Source: Chloroflexota bacterium
GTDB lineage: Bacteria > Chloroflexota > Anaerolineae > Anaerolineales > Villigracilaceae
Direction: 5' to 3'
Length of the DNA stretch: 64,000 nt
NCBI GenBank assembly: GCA_016234495.1
Contig: JACRBI010000024.1
Coordinates: forward strand, 181,283 to 245,282
Shown: positions 25,601 to 33,409 of the stretch, in pieces
Numbering within the stretch: position 1 is the stretch's first letter
Layout: every line of letters begins with the position of its first letter
Notes under the pieces: model-generated
What the model was told of the DNA's origin: nothing
Databases searched by the model: none
The model's input: the letters and a program-made list of their open reading frames with translations, nothing else
Translations under genes and position numbers: made by a program

Positions 25601-25661
25601 CCACGAGCAAAATACGGATGGGATTATTCAAGAGAGACTCTGTGTTCGTAAAAGTTTTCAT
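22638..25661 (-). CDS. REC-PAS-GAF-HD-GYP response regulator (c-di-GMP phosphodiesterase)
   Basis: A 1007-residue signalling protein, cytoplasmic with no TM segment. An N-terminal receiver (about 15-135; 'RILLVDDSPYF', phospho-Asp in 'IILLDLNLG', 'VHKTE' Lys) is followed by four PAS modules, a GAF domain (about 680-830) and a C-terminal HD-GYP domain with 'GLLHDIGKMG' and 'HHEKWDGTGYP' plus 'IVDVYDALTSDRPY'. The HD and GYP residues are intact, so c-di-GMP hydrolysis is expected. ATG 25661 with GGAAG is preferred over the track start 25691. It lies downstream of a kinase/regulator pair on the same strand and is a likely output of that kinase. Confidence 0.95.
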   Translation of the reverse strand: MKTFTNTESLLNNPIRILLVDDSPYFLDAVRDFLHLQTTLSVAGTATEGQDALAQARRLNPDIILLDLNLGQQSGLALIPLFKQHVPKAKIVILTIMLDETYRTAAMQAGADAFVHKTEMSGTLLSTIFGLAEVSAPDVPERKALFESGGQFRTLFENAPIGIGVADLQGNLLAFNDAMLAPGQYSRADIEEMGNVAALYYDPQERTEALALFQQQGFVKGFEVRFRRKDGSPYHAVLSLTRTIFNGGAAVQAMVEDVTERRQAQDAVREAELRYRSLFEQTHDAIFILDLEGRHLAVNQRAADMLEYSLDEIRGLSVRELSAEPEKSSDVLQRLIAGEQFPVYERLFRKKSGGVVSVEINAELVRDARGNPLHIQSAVRDITERKQAEQALQDSQSQLQAIFNSAMDAIVSIDEDQRIVIFNPAAEQMYGCAAVEAIGKSLSRFIPEDIRHRHGDFVRAFGQSNSTQRSMELPALALTCLRANGEAFPSEVSISQSEIDGKKLYTAIVRDITERRRDEESIRRSEDRYRDLVEHIHDLIGTHDLQGNILSINPSASKLLGMDTDTLLKMNLRDLLVPEARIQFNAYLASIQRDGQASGVMLVQTVSGEKRIWEYDNTLRADSDNGPIVRALARDVTDRHQAEEKIRIQLERLTALREIDQTINSTFDIHLSLNALVLHTARLLSVDAVSVLLLDPITNMLEYGAGVGFWTDASKSARVKLGESYAGRAAKEQRIVDIPNLADEPGNMLLTGLLGGEKFVSYYGTPLIVKGRAIGVLEVFHRSVVERDGEWFDFFNTLAGQAAIAIDNAKLFENLQVTNTELINAYEATIEGWSRALDLRDEETEGHTLRVTEKAVELARLMGFSDEELVHVRRGGLLHDIGKMGVADNILLKPASLTETEWTIMRRHPVFAFELLSPIRYLRSAAIDIPYCHHEKWDGTGYPRRLKGEQIPLAARIFSIVDVYDALTSDRPYRAKWTREKTLDYIKSLDGIQFDPQVVKVFLESLL

Positions 25662-25777
25662 TCGCTTCCACGATACCAGAGGGAGAGTCAAGCGGTTATT
25701 CGGGGATGTACGGTAATTTGGATGAATTTGCCCTACATTTTGTTTGCCCCCCGCCCCCTCCGCCGCTGAAGCGGCAC

Positions 25778-25817
25778 CTCCCCCATTTTCCGCGAACTTC
25801 AGCGGATAATGGGGGAG
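25778..25817. repeat. 16-bp inverted repeat in the regulator/HD-GYP gap
   Basis: CTCCCCCATTTTCCGC / GCGGATAATGGGGGAG, 15 of 16 paired. Flanking C-rich and G-rich stretches (25747-25777, 25818-25832) extend the symmetry. Confidence 0.7.
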
Positions 25818-25834
25818 TACGGGTGGGGGTAGAA

Positions 25835-26479
25835 CTATTCCACCAGCCCTTTCTTCACAGCATACTTCACCAACTCGGTTTGTGACTTCAAGCCGAGTTT
25901 CTTCATTAAATTTCCACGGTGCATTTCAACTGTGCGCGCGCTGAGCGAGAGCCGTTCCGCGATCTGCGGATTGTTCAGCCCCTCGGCGGCGAGTTGAAAA
26001 ACTTCGCGCTCGCGGCCGGTCAGTGATTCAAACGGATCGTCGCCGCGCGACTCGTGCGAGCGCTGTTTATAGGCTTCGATGGCGCGTTCGTTGAGGGAGG
26101 GACTGAGGTACACATTCCCTGCCAATGCCTGATGGATGGCAAATACCAATTCCTGCGAGGAACTATTCTTTAGCACGTAACCCGCCGCGCCGGCTTGCAG
26201 CGCCTCCACAACGTAACTCTCGGCGTCGTGCATGGATAGCACGATCACCTTTGTAGCGGGGGAAATGCGCTTCGTCCGCCGCGCAACTTCCAGCCCCGAA
26301 AGACCCGGCATCATCATATCCGCGATCAAAATATCAGGCTTGTATTTTTCCATCAACTGCGCGGCCTCCAACCCGTCGCCTGTCTCGGCGATGACTTTGA
26401 AGTTGGGTTGCGTTTCGAGCAATAGCCGCAGGGCCTCGCGCACGATCTGGTGGTCTTCGGCAAGGATGATGCTGGTTAT
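25835..26479 (-). CDS. NarL/FixJ-type response regulator, apparent AUA start
   Basis: A 214-residue REC-LuxR-HTH regulator. The track start (GTG, 26443) lacks strand 1 of the receiver. Extending in frame gives 'TSIILAEDHQIVREAL', including the essential acidic pair (ED). The extension ends at ATA 26477-26479, four bases after AAGGAGG and overlapping the kinase stop as ATAA. Phospho-Asp is in 'ILIADMMMPG', Thr/Ser in 'VLSMHD', Lys in 'VLKNSS'. The HTH is 'LTGREREVFQLAAEGLNNPQIAERL...VEMHRGNLMKKL'. It is the cognate partner of the overlapping kinase. An assembly error (ATG read as ATA) is the main alternative. Confidence 0.88.
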   Translation of the reverse strand: MTSIILAEDHQIVREALRLLLETQPNFKVIAETGDGLEAAQLMEKYKPDILIADMMMPGLSGLEVARRTKRISPATKVIVLSMHDAESYVVEALQAGAAGYVLKNSSSQELVFAIHQALAGNVYLSPSLNERAIEAYKQRSHESRGDDPFESLTGREREVFQLAAEGLNNPQIAERLSLSARTVEMHRGNLMKKLGLKSQTELVKYAVKKGLVE

Positions 26480-27915
26480 GCGTCCTCCTTTAATGGCAAT
26501 TGGATGAATTTTTTCGTGCCTTTGCCTGGTTGCGATTCGATTCGAAATGACCCGCCTAACAAGTTGATGCGTTCGCGCATTCCGCTCAGACCGCGATGTT
26601 TTTTGAATGCGGCCTGCGGATCGAAGCCCGCGCCGTCATCTTCGATCTGGATTTTCATCTGCCCGCTTCCGGCATGGACCTCGAGGCGGGTGCGGCCGGC
26701 CCGAGCATGACGCGCAATGTTGGTGAATGCCTCCTGAATGACGCGATAGGCGGTGGTTTCAACCTCCGCGCTGAATCGCCTGCCTTCCGCGCCGCTGTGT
26801 TTGAAGCCCACCGCAATGCCGGTTTGTTCTTCGAAGCGACTGATGTGCCACAGCAAGGCGGGGATGAGGCCGAGATCGTCGAGCATGGGCGGGCGCAGTT
26901 CGAGCGAGAGGGCGCTGACGCGCTTCAGGAGGTCGTTCACCAGTTCCTGCGTCTGCTTGTTCTTTTTCTCCCTGAGTTCGGGCGGCTGTTGTGATGCGAT
27001 CTCAAGGGTCAACTTCAAGGCGGTCAGCATCTGCCCGATCTGGTCGTGCAGTTCGCGGCCAATGGCGCGCGATTCTGCTTCGTGAACTTCGACGAGTCGG
27101 CGCGAGAGGTCCGCCAGCCGGTCACGGTGGAGGCGCAATTCTTCCTCCGCCCGTTTGCGTTCGGTGATGACTTCAGAAAACAGGATGATGCCGCCAATCT
27201 CTCCTGTGCGCTCATACCACGGACGGATTTCCCAGCGCACCCAGTCCGTCTTTCCGCTCAGGCGTGGGAAGGGGTCTTCCTCGTTCTTTTCAGTTGCACC
27301 CGCCAGACAGCGCCGGTGGATTTCCTTCCAGCGTTCTGGCATCTCCGGAAAGATTTCGTAATGGGAGCGCCCGACCACATCCTGATCTCCCAGGTCATAG
27401 TCAATCTGATAGCGGCGGCTGGCGACGATGTATTTCATGTCACGGTCGAACATGGCAATGGCAGCCGGGGAGTGCTCTACAAAGAGACGGAATATTTGTT
27501 CATTCCGCCGCATTTCATCCTCCGCCTGCTTGCGCTCGGTGATGTCGTGAAAGAAAATCGAAAGCCCGTCTTTGGATGGGTAGATGCGGTTCTCAAACCA
27601 GCGGTCATAGGGCGGGTAATATTCCTCAAGAAAAATTGGCTGCTGGGTTTCCACTGCTTTGTGATACGCCTTGTAAAAAGGCTGTTCCACCCCCTCGGGA
27701 AATTCAGTCCAGATGTGTTTGCCGATTAATTGCTCGCGAGTCCGCCCGAGGGTCTGCGCGGCTTTCTCGTTGACATAGGTGTAGCGCCATTCATTATCCA
27801 GCGCCACGATGGAATCTGAAACGCTTTCCAATAGTTTCTCGGCTTGAAATTTGGCAGGCTGCGATTTGTTCCCTGCGCCGGGAGGGGGATTTGCGCGTTC
27901 ATCTTTTTTATTCAT
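26476..27915 (-). CDS. PAS-containing sensor histidine kinase, NarX/HisKA_3 type
   Basis: A 479-residue soluble kinase. It has two PAS domains (about 30-150 'SIVALDNEWRYTYVNEKAAQ' and about 165-290 'PAAIAMFDRDMKYIVASRR'), a HisKA_3 dimerisation helix with phospho-His in 'IGRELHDQIGQMLTALKL', and HATPase_c ('VIQEAFTNIARHA', 'IEDDGAGFD', 'GLSGMRERINLLGG'). The track adds 135 upstream residues that are antisense to the neighbour; ATG 27915 has GGAGG 8 nt before it. There is no membrane segment, so the signal is cytoplasmic or diffusible. It overlaps the response regulator gene. Confidence 0.95.
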   Translation of the reverse strand: MNKKDERANPPPGAGNKSQPAKFQAEKLLESVSDSIVALDNEWRYTYVNEKAAQTLGRTREQLIGKHIWTEFPEGVEQPFYKAYHKAVETQQPIFLEEYYPPYDRWFENRIYPSKDGLSIFFHDITERKQAEDEMRRNEQIFRLFVEHSPAAIAMFDRDMKYIVASRRYQIDYDLGDQDVVGRSHYEIFPEMPERWKEIHRRCLAGATEKNEEDPFPRLSGKTDWVRWEIRPWYERTGEIGGIILFSEVITERKRAEEELRLHRDRLADLSRRLVEVHEAESRAIGRELHDQIGQMLTALKLTLEIASQQPPELREKKNKQTQELVNDLLKRVSALSLELRPPMLDDLGLIPALLWHISRFEEQTGIAVGFKHSGAEGRRFSAEVETTAYRVIQEAFTNIARHARAGRTRLEVHAGSGQMKIQIEDDGAGFDPQAAFKKHRGLSGMRERINLLGGSFRIESQPGKGTKKFIQLPLKEDA

Positions 27916-28059
27916 CTTTTGCCTCCGGAAAAAGGGAAAAGGTATTGTTTCATTTTTTATAAAAACAGTATAGAACCGCAAGGATGTTTTTGCAAGAGCA
28001 GCGCGACATAATGCCGTGCTACAGTGTATAATCCCAGCCGTTATTCCCTCGGAGGAAAA

Positions 28060-28458
28060 ATGACCGAAAAGAAAATCCGTGTATTGGTTGCCAAGCCCGG
28101 TTTGGACGGGCATGACCGCGGCGCAAAAGTGGTGGCGCGCGCCTTGCGCGATGCCGGCATGGAAGTGATCTACACCGGCCTGCGCCAGACGCCTGAAATG
28201 ATCGCCGAAGCCGCGCTGCAGGAAGATGTGGACGTGGTTGGGCTTTCGATTCTCTCTGGTGCGCACATGGCATTGACTCCGCGCGTGATGGAATTGTTGA
28301 AAGCGAATGGACAAACACACGTCAGGGTTTTTATCGGAGGTATCATTCCAGATGAAGACCTTGATCGGCTAAAAGAAATGGGAGTAGCCGGCGTCTTCGG
28401 ACCCGGCGCATCCACCGAAGACATCATTCGTGATGTCCGAATGGCAGCAGCAGGGTAA
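28060..28458 (+). CDS. B12-binding subunit, methylmalonyl-CoA-mutase small-chain type
   Basis: A 132-residue stand-alone cobalamin-binding domain. '[18 protein letters not shown]' carries the DxHxxG lower-ligand motif, '[12 protein letters not shown]' is the S-x-L strand and 'VFIGGIIP...[10 protein letters not shown]' the GG motif. In archaea and many bacteria this domain is a separate chain that joins a mutase large subunit (methylmalonyl-, ethylmalonyl- or isobutyryl-CoA mutase). No large subunit is in the window. ATG 28060 has GGAGG; TATAAT lies at about 28027. A terminator follows, then meaB. Confidence 0.94.
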   Translation: MTEKKIRVLVAKPGLDGHDRGAKVVARALRDAGMEVIYTGLRQTPEMIAEAALQEDVDVVGLSILSGAHMALTPRVMELLKANGQTHVRVFIGGIIPDEDLDRLKEMGVAGVFGPGASTEDIIRDVRMAAAG

Positions 28459-28467
28459 AAGACCGGC

Positions 28468-28500
28468 AAACACAGAGTTTTCGTCACTCTGTGTTTTTGT
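28468..28500 (+). terminator. intrinsic terminator after the B12 subunit
   Basis: ACACAGAG-(9)-CTCTGTGTTTTTGTTG. Confidence 0.85.
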
Positions 28501-28538
28501 TGTTTTGCAGCCCGCCACCGCACGTGATGTCACGACAT

Positions 28539-28559
28539 GGTCAGGCTAAAAGCCTGACC
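28539..28559. repeat. GTCAGGCTAAAAGCCTGAC hairpin repeat
   Basis: GGTCAGGCT-AAA-AGCCTGACC followed by TAC. An identical 19-base core is at 46061-46079; 37618-37642 has the same TAGGTCA...TGACCTA frame with another core. Confidence 0.8.
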
Positions 28560-28569
28560 TACAAAAAAT

Positions 28570-29577
28570 ATGACCCACTCCCAATCCGTTCTTGCCGGTG
28601 ACCGCCTCGCTTTGGCGCGCCTGCTCACGCAGGTGGAAAACAACGCGCCCGATGGACGCATTGCGTTAACCGAGTTGTTCCCGCACACAGGCAAAGCCCA
28701 CCTCATCGGCGTGACAGGCGCGCCCGGCACCGGCAAATCCTCGCTGGTGAATCAACTGGCGCTGCATTACCGCAAAACACAAAACAAGCGCGTGGCGATC
28801 ATCGCCGTTGACCCGTCCAGCCCATTCACCGGCGGAGCGGTGCTCGGCGACCGCGTGCGGATGCGCGACCTTGCCGGCGACCCCGCTGTGTTCATCCGTT
28901 CGATGGCGACGCGCGGCTCGCTGGGCGGGCTGGCGCAATCCACCGCCGCCATGTCACAAGTGTTTGACGCCGCGGGCTTCGACCTCGTCATAATTGAAAC
29001 TGTCGGCGCGGGGCAAAGCGAAGTGGACGTGGCGCGGCTCGCGCATACCACTCTTGTCGTCGAAGCGCCCGGGCTGGGCGATGATATTCAAGCCATCAAG
29101 GCCGGTATTTTGGAGATCGCGGATATCCTTGTCATCAACAAAGCCGACCGCCCCGGCGTGGAAAACACCGAGAAGGCCTTGAAGTCAATGCTGGATCTGG
29201 CTCACCCGGCCGCGCGAGTCTTTCAACATCACGGTCAGGCCATGCCGACAATTGCTCCTGTGCAAGATTCATCGTCAGCGCCGATGTGGATTCCACCTAT
29301 TCAGCGGACAGTCGCCACTGAAGGCAGGGGCATCGCTGAACTGGCCGAGTCGATTGCGCGGCACGCGGCGCACTTAACTCACAGCGGAGATTGGGCTCTT
29401 CGTGAGCGTGCCAGGCTCGAGGTCGAGTTGGATGCGCTGATCCGCGAGACGCTGGTCAACCAGTTTATGGAAGATATCTCTCAGAGTCAGTATGATGCCG
29501 CGCTGGAGAAAATCATCCAAAGAAATCTTTCACCGTGGGATGCGGTGAAGCTATTAATGAACGGAAGGTCGAAATGA
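28570..29577 (+). CDS. meaB: MeaB/ArgK-type GTPase chaperone of B12-dependent mutases
   Basis: G3E-family GTPase that protects and gates cobalamin delivery to acyl-CoA mutases. The 335 residues include G1 'GVTGAPGTGKSSLV', the Mg-binding 'VAIIAVDPSSPFTGGAVLGDRVRM', 'IRSMATRGSLGGLA', G3 region 'IIETVGAGQSEVDV' and G4 'VINKADRPG'. The C-terminal dimerisation arm is present. Its position after the B12-binding subunit fits a methylmalonyl-CoA pathway. Its last bases overlap the GNAT start (ATGA). Confidence 0.95.
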   Translation: MTHSQSVLAGDRLALARLLTQVENNAPDGRIALTELFPHTGKAHLIGVTGAPGTGKSSLVNQLALHYRKTQNKRVAIIAVDPSSPFTGGAVLGDRVRMRDLAGDPAVFIRSMATRGSLGGLAQSTAAMSQVFDAAGFDLVIIETVGAGQSEVDVARLAHTTLVVEAPGLGDDIQAIKAGILEIADILVINKADRPGVENTEKALKSMLDLAHPAARVFQHHGQAMPTIAPVQDSSSAPMWIPPIQRTVATEGRGIAELAESIARHAAHLTHSGDWALRERARLEVELDALIRETLVNQFMEDISQSQYDAALEKIIQRNLSPWDAVKLLMNGRSK

Positions 29578-30128
29578 GCGTTATTTTTGGTCAGCATCTG
29601 CGATTGCGCGCAATCGAGCGCGAAGACTTGAAAAAATTTCACGCATGGGTCAACGACCCCGAAGTGACGCGCGGGCTGGCGATGTTCCTGCCCAAGTCGA
29701 TGACGGAGGAAGAGGAATGGTTCAACTCGCTCGCGAAGTACGATGCAAAAGAAAGACCTTTTGCAATGGACGCGCGCAAGGGCAAAGGCTGGAAGTTGAT
29801 CGGCAATTGCGGCGTGTTCAAGGTGGATGCCGTGAACCGCTCCGCCGAACTGGGAATCATGATCGGCGATAAATCGGAATGGGACAAGGGCTACGGCGCT
29901 GAAGCGATGACGTTGCTGCTGCGTCATTGTTTTGAAACGCTGAATTTGAACCGCGCTTTTTTGCGCGTGTATGCCGATAATATTCGGGCGGTGCGTTCAT
30001 ATGAAAAAGACGGCTTTGTGCTGGAGGGACGCTTGCGCGAAGCGGTTTATAAATTTGGAAAATATGAAGATGTCCTGCTCATGAGCGTGCTGCGCTCCGA
30101 GTGGATGTCTCGCAAGAAGGAGAAGTAA
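29574..30128 (+). CDS. GNAT acetyltransferase, RimJ/RimL-like
   Basis: A 184-residue acetyltransferase with 'LRLRAIEREDLKKFHAWVNDPEV', 'LIGNCGVFKVD', 'ELGIMIGDKSEWDKGYGAEAMTLLLRHCFE' containing the acetyl-CoA loop (K-G-Y-G), and 'RVYADNIRAVRSYEKDGFVLEGRLREAVY', as in ribosomal-protein N-acetyltransferase relatives. The start at 29574 forms an ATGA overlap with meaB; the track start at 29535 lies inside meaB. The acceptor is unknown. Confidence 0.9.
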   Translation: MSVIFGQHLRLRAIEREDLKKFHAWVNDPEVTRGLAMFLPKSMTEEEEWFNSLAKYDAKERPFAMDARKGKGWKLIGNCGVFKVDAVNRSAELGIMIGDKSEWDKGYGAEAMTLLLRHCFETLNLNRAFLRVYADNIRAVRSYEKDGFVLEGRLREAVYKFGKYEDVLLMSVLRSEWMSRKKEK

Positions 30129-30132
30129 GTTG

Positions 30133-31122
30133 ATGCGTCATGTCCACCACGATTTGAAAGTGTACGGCGGGATAAAACTTTTTGTTGGCACCGGGTCGCC
30201 TGAGCTGGGAAAGGATGTCGCTGATTATCTCGACCTGCCGGTAAGCGGGCGCGATGTGGTCGAGTTCCCAAACGAAAACCTGTTTGTAAAACTGCACGGC
30301 AGTGTGCGCGGACAGGATGTGTATGTGATTCAAAGCACGGCTTCTCCTGTGCATCGCAACTTGATGGAACTGCTGATCATGATCCAGACCCTGCGGCTGG
30401 ATTCCGCGGCCCGCATCACGGCCGTCGTGCCGTATTTGTGTTATGGCCGCTCAGACAAAAAGGATCAGCCGCGTGTGCCGATCACCGCCCGTTTGGTGGC
30501 GGATATGATCGAGGTTGCCGGCGCTGACCGTTACATGACTCTCGACCCGCACGCCGGGCAGGTGCAGGGATTCTTCTCCATTCCCGGTGATGTGCTGACC
30601 GCATCCCATTTGCTGATCGATCACATCAACAAGAATCTGCGCGGCGAAATGCACGACCCGGTGGTGGTTTCGGTTGATCTGGGCTTTGCCAAAAAGGGAC
30701 GCAACTACGCCGCCGACATGGACATGCCGATCGCATTCATCGAAAAACGCCGGCTGGGAAATGACGCGAAAGCCGAGGCGTTGACCTTGATCGGCGACGT
30801 CAAAGACCGCGATGTGATCATCGTGGATGACGAGGTGGATACCGGCGGTTCCATCGCGCAGGCGGTGAATGTCGTCAAGCAGAACGGCGCGCGCAATGTG
30901 TACCTTGCGTTCGTGCATCCCATTCTCTCGCGCAACGGCGCGGAGCGCCTGGCATCCCTGCCCATCAAGCAGATCATCACCACCGACTCTGTGCCGCTCT
31001 CGCCGGAAAAAATGAACATCCTTGGCGACCGCATAACGGTGCTGTCCATTGCGTCGCTGCTGGGAGAAGTGATCCGCCGCGCCCACGAAGGCCGCTCGGT
31101 GGGTGAGATGTTCAACGAGTAA
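30133..31122 (+). CDS. prs: ribose-phosphate pyrophosphokinase
   Basis: Makes PRPP from ribose 5-phosphate and ATP for nucleotide, His and Trp synthesis. The 329 residues contain 'LFVGTGSPELGKDVADYL', 'QSTASPVHRNLMELLIMI', 'PYLCYGRSDKKDQPR' as the ATP flexible loop region, 'DPHAGQVQGFFS', and the PRPP loop 'VIIVDDEVDTGGSI'. The ATG at 30133 is preceded by AAGGAG at some distance; an in-frame TTG at 30130 is the track start. It follows the GNAT by 4 bases and is cotranscribed with it. Confidence 0.96.
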   Translation: MRHVHHDLKVYGGIKLFVGTGSPELGKDVADYLDLPVSGRDVVEFPNENLFVKLHGSVRGQDVYVIQSTASPVHRNLMELLIMIQTLRLDSAARITAVVPYLCYGRSDKKDQPRVPITARLVADMIEVAGADRYMTLDPHAGQVQGFFSIPGDVLTASHLLIDHINKNLRGEMHDPVVVSVDLGFAKKGRNYAADMDMPIAFIEKRRLGNDAKAEALTLIGDVKDRDVIIVDDEVDTGGSIAQAVNVVKQNGARNVYLAFVHPILSRNGAERLASLPIKQIITTDSVPLSPEKMNILGDRITVLSIASLLGEVIRRAHEGRSVGEMFNE

Positions 31123-31127
31123 AAACC

Positions 31128-31187
31128 AGCGGTTAGCTTTTAGCAGTTGGCAAAACAGTTCTTGCTAAGCGCTAAAAGCTAACCGCT
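31128..31187. repeat. 17-bp inverted repeat between prs and mutM
   Basis: AGCGGTTAGCTTTTAGC / GCTAAAAGCTAACCGCT, perfect arms with a 26-base loop. No U-tract follows; it ends 10 bases before the mutM ATG. Confidence 0.8.
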
Positions 31188-31197
31188 GAAAGCTGCC

Positions 31198-32001
31198 ATG
31201 CCCGAACTCCCCGAAGTTGAAACATTCGCCCGCGCGCTTAAACCGGAGTTGACCGGACTCACCATCCTCTCCGCCGACCTGCGCTGGGCGCGCACGCTTG
31301 CAACACCCTCTCCGGCGCAATTCAAAAAACAAATAGCCGGGCAAAAGATCATGGATGTGTCGCGCCGCGCGAAATACTTAATCCTCAACCTGGAAGCTTA
31401 CAATCTACTGATACATTTGCGCATGAGCGGAGATTTGATCATCCGTCAGGGTAAAATTAAACCAGCAAAACACGACCGCCTCATCCTGCACCTTTCAAAC
31501 GATACATACCTCGCATTCAACGACACGCGCAAGTTTGGGCGCGTATGGCTGACAGACCAGCCCGATAAAATCCTTGGCAGGCTTGGCCCCGAGCCTCTCG
31601 AAAAAAACTTCACCGCGCAACGGCTCTATGAAAATTTGCACGCGCGCAAACGTTCCTTAAAACCTTTACTGCTTGACCAAACCTTCATCGCCGGCCTCGG
31701 AAACATCTACACCGATGAATGCCTGCACATCGCAAAACTGCATCCCCTCGCGTCATCGAACAACGTCACACTCGAACAGGCCGCATCCCTGCACAAGGCA
31801 ATCCGCGCAGTACTAAAGGACGGTATCCGCCGCAACGGCGCCAGCATAGACTGGGTCTATCGCGGCGGCGAGTTTCAAAATTATTTCCGTGTTTATGGCC
31901 GCGAAGGTCAGCCGTGCCCTGCCTGCGCTGCAAAGATACAAAAACTCACAGTCGGTCAGCGAGGCACGCACATTTGTCCAAATTGTCAGCGCTTGAGGTG
32001 A
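31198..32001 (+). CDS. mutM: formamidopyrimidine-DNA glycosylase
   Basis: Bifunctional glycosylase/AP lyase that excises 8-oxoguanine and Fapy lesions. It starts MPELPEVETFARAL, with Pro2 as nucleophile and Glu3. The 267 residues contain 'KYLILNLE', the conserved 'DTRKFGRVW', the H2TH segment 'LLDQTFIAGLGNIYTDECLHIAKLHPL' and the terminal zinc finger 'CPACAAKIQK...HICPNC'. ATG 31198 must be the start because Pro2 is required at the processed N-terminus. Confidence 0.97.
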   Translation: MPELPEVETFARALKPELTGLTILSADLRWARTLATPSPAQFKKQIAGQKIMDVSRRAKYLILNLEAYNLLIHLRMSGDLIIRQGKIKPAKHDRLILHLSNDTYLAFNDTRKFGRVWLTDQPDKILGRLGPEPLEKNFTAQRLYENLHARKRSLKPLLLDQTFIAGLGNIYTDECLHIAKLHPLASSNNVTLEQAASLHKAIRAVLKDGIRRNGASIDWVYRGGEFQNYFRVYGREGQPCPACAAKIQKLTVGQRGTHICPNCQRLR

Positions 32002-32005
32002 CGCC

Positions 32006-32731
32006 ATGCCTGAAATCAGTTTTAATCCCCAACCTGTTTTTTATGTGATCGTCGGCGTGCTGGCCGGCATGATCATCGGCTGGATCATGGGCTTCTTTGA
32101 TTCAAACAACCGCGCGTCAAAGAAAATCCATTCTGCCGAGTTGAAGTCTGAAGCTGCCATAAAACAAGCGCAGGAAAAGACCGCGCTGGCAGAAAAACTA
32201 ATTAACGCATCGGGCGCGCAGGATGACCCCGGACTATTGCGTCTCAAAAAAGAAAATGGGCGCTACAAACTTGAAATTGACGGCGTGCTGGCCGGCGATA
32301 AATTACCCCAGGATAAGAAAAAGCGTTTGATCGAACTGGTCTCAGTCTTTCGTCCCTATCTGGAAGGGGAGCAGACTCCGGGAGTGTTATCCCAGCCTGC
32401 TGCGCCGCTTCAGGCTGCGCCCGCGCCTGCCACTATTCAACAGGCAGGTTTCCAGCCCAATCAGCCTGACACCAAAAAGCCCGAACCCGAAAAGAATTTT
32501 TCAACCCTCAGCATTGTCGGGCAGATTGACACTGTCTTGCAAAAACGTTTGATGACCTCGTCCCTCGCAAAGACTGGAATTCGCCTGCAAGAATCGCCTC
32601 AAGGCGGCGTGGAAGTTTATGTGGGCGTTGAAAAATACCATACCATAGACGATGTCCCCGATGAAGCCATAAAAACCGCGATCCGCGAAGCCATTGCAGA
32701 ATGGGAAGAAAAATTCACGCCCGGAGCATAG
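32006..32731 (+). CDS. membrane-anchored coiled-coil protein, hypothetical
   Basis: A 241-residue protein I do not recognise. An N-terminal transmembrane helix ('VFYVIVGVLAGMIIGWIMGFF', about 12-32) is followed by a charged helical/coiled-coil stretch (about 38-70), a Pro/Ala/Gln linker (about 130-165) and a compact C-terminal domain ('STLSIVGQIDTVLQKRLMTSSLAKTGIRLQE...GVEVYVGVEKYHTIDDVP'). The start lies 4 bases after the mutM stop, and its AGGTG site overlaps the mutM end, so it is translated from the same mRNA. Role unknown. Confidence 0.8.
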   Translation: MPEISFNPQPVFYVIVGVLAGMIIGWIMGFFDSNNRASKKIHSAELKSEAAIKQAQEKTALAEKLINASGAQDDPGLLRLKKENGRYKLEIDGVLAGDKLPQDKKKRLIELVSVFRPYLEGEQTPGVLSQPAAPLQAAPAPATIQQAGFQPNQPDTKKPEPEKNFSTLSIVGQIDTVLQKRLMTSSLAKTGIRLQESPQGGVEVYVGVEKYHTIDDVPDEAIKTAIREAIAEWEEKFTPGA

Positions 32732-32738
32732 GCAGAGA

Positions 32739-33386
32739 TTATCCGCCCTCCCATTCGCGCATGAATTGATCGAGAAATTGCAGCATCACTTCATGCCGTT
32801 TTTCAGCGATGCGTTTTGCTGCATTCGTGTTCATCATGTCCTTCAACAAAAGTAATTTCTCATAAAAGTGATTGATGGTCGCGCTTTTGCTGTTCTTGTA
32901 TTGCTCAAAGGTCGCGTGTAAATTCGGCGGGGAATCAGGGTCATACATCTGACGGTTCTTGAATCCGCCATAAGCAAATGCCCGCCCAATTCCGATCGCG
33001 CCAATCGCATCCAGACGGTCGGCATCCTGCACAATAAACCCCTCCAGCGAATTCATCTTATTTTCCACCTGCGCGCCTTTGTAGGAGATGTGCATGATGA
33101 TCTCACAGACGCGGTCAATGAGCGGGTCTGCAAGTCCGCAGCCCTGCATCCAGGCTTTGGCGCGCTGCGGGGTTTCATCCGCGCTTTCGTTGAACTTCCA
33201 ATCATCGAGGTCGTGCAGCAGGGCGGCAAGTTCCACGATGAATCTATCCGCTTTTTCCTGCTCGCAGATCGCGAGCGCATTTTTCCAGACGCGGCAAATA
33301 TGCCACCAGTCGTGGCCCGAGGAATCGCCGCTGAATTCCTGTTTGATATAGTCCGCAGTTTTTTGGATGATGTCGTTTTGGATCAT
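32739..33386 (-). CDS. HD-domain phosphohydrolase (YedJ-like)
   Basis: A 215-residue HD hydrolase with 'GHDWWHICRVWKNAL' (first His), 'ELAALLHDLDDWKF' (HD), 'IMHISYKG' and 'VQDADRLDAIGAIGIGRAFAYGG', as in the YedJ/COG1418 group of predicted metal-dependent phosphohydrolases. Substrate is unknown. ATG 33386 is chosen over the track start 33425, which would overlap the neighbour. CAAAAT lies 6 nt before this ATG, so a leaderless start is possible. Confidence 0.88.
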   Translation of the reverse strand: MIQNDIIQKTADYIKQEFSGDSSGHDWWHICRVWKNALAICEQEKADRFIVELAALLHDLDDWKFNESADETPQRAKAWMQGCGLADPLIDRVCEIIMHISYKGAQVENKMNSLEGFIVQDADRLDAIGAIGIGRAFAYGGFKNRQMYDPDSPPNLHATFEQYKNSKSATINHFYEKLLLLKDMMNTNAAKRIAEKRHEVMLQFLDQFMREWEGG

Positions 33387-33409
33387 ATCCCTATTTTGCC
33401 ACACAAATA

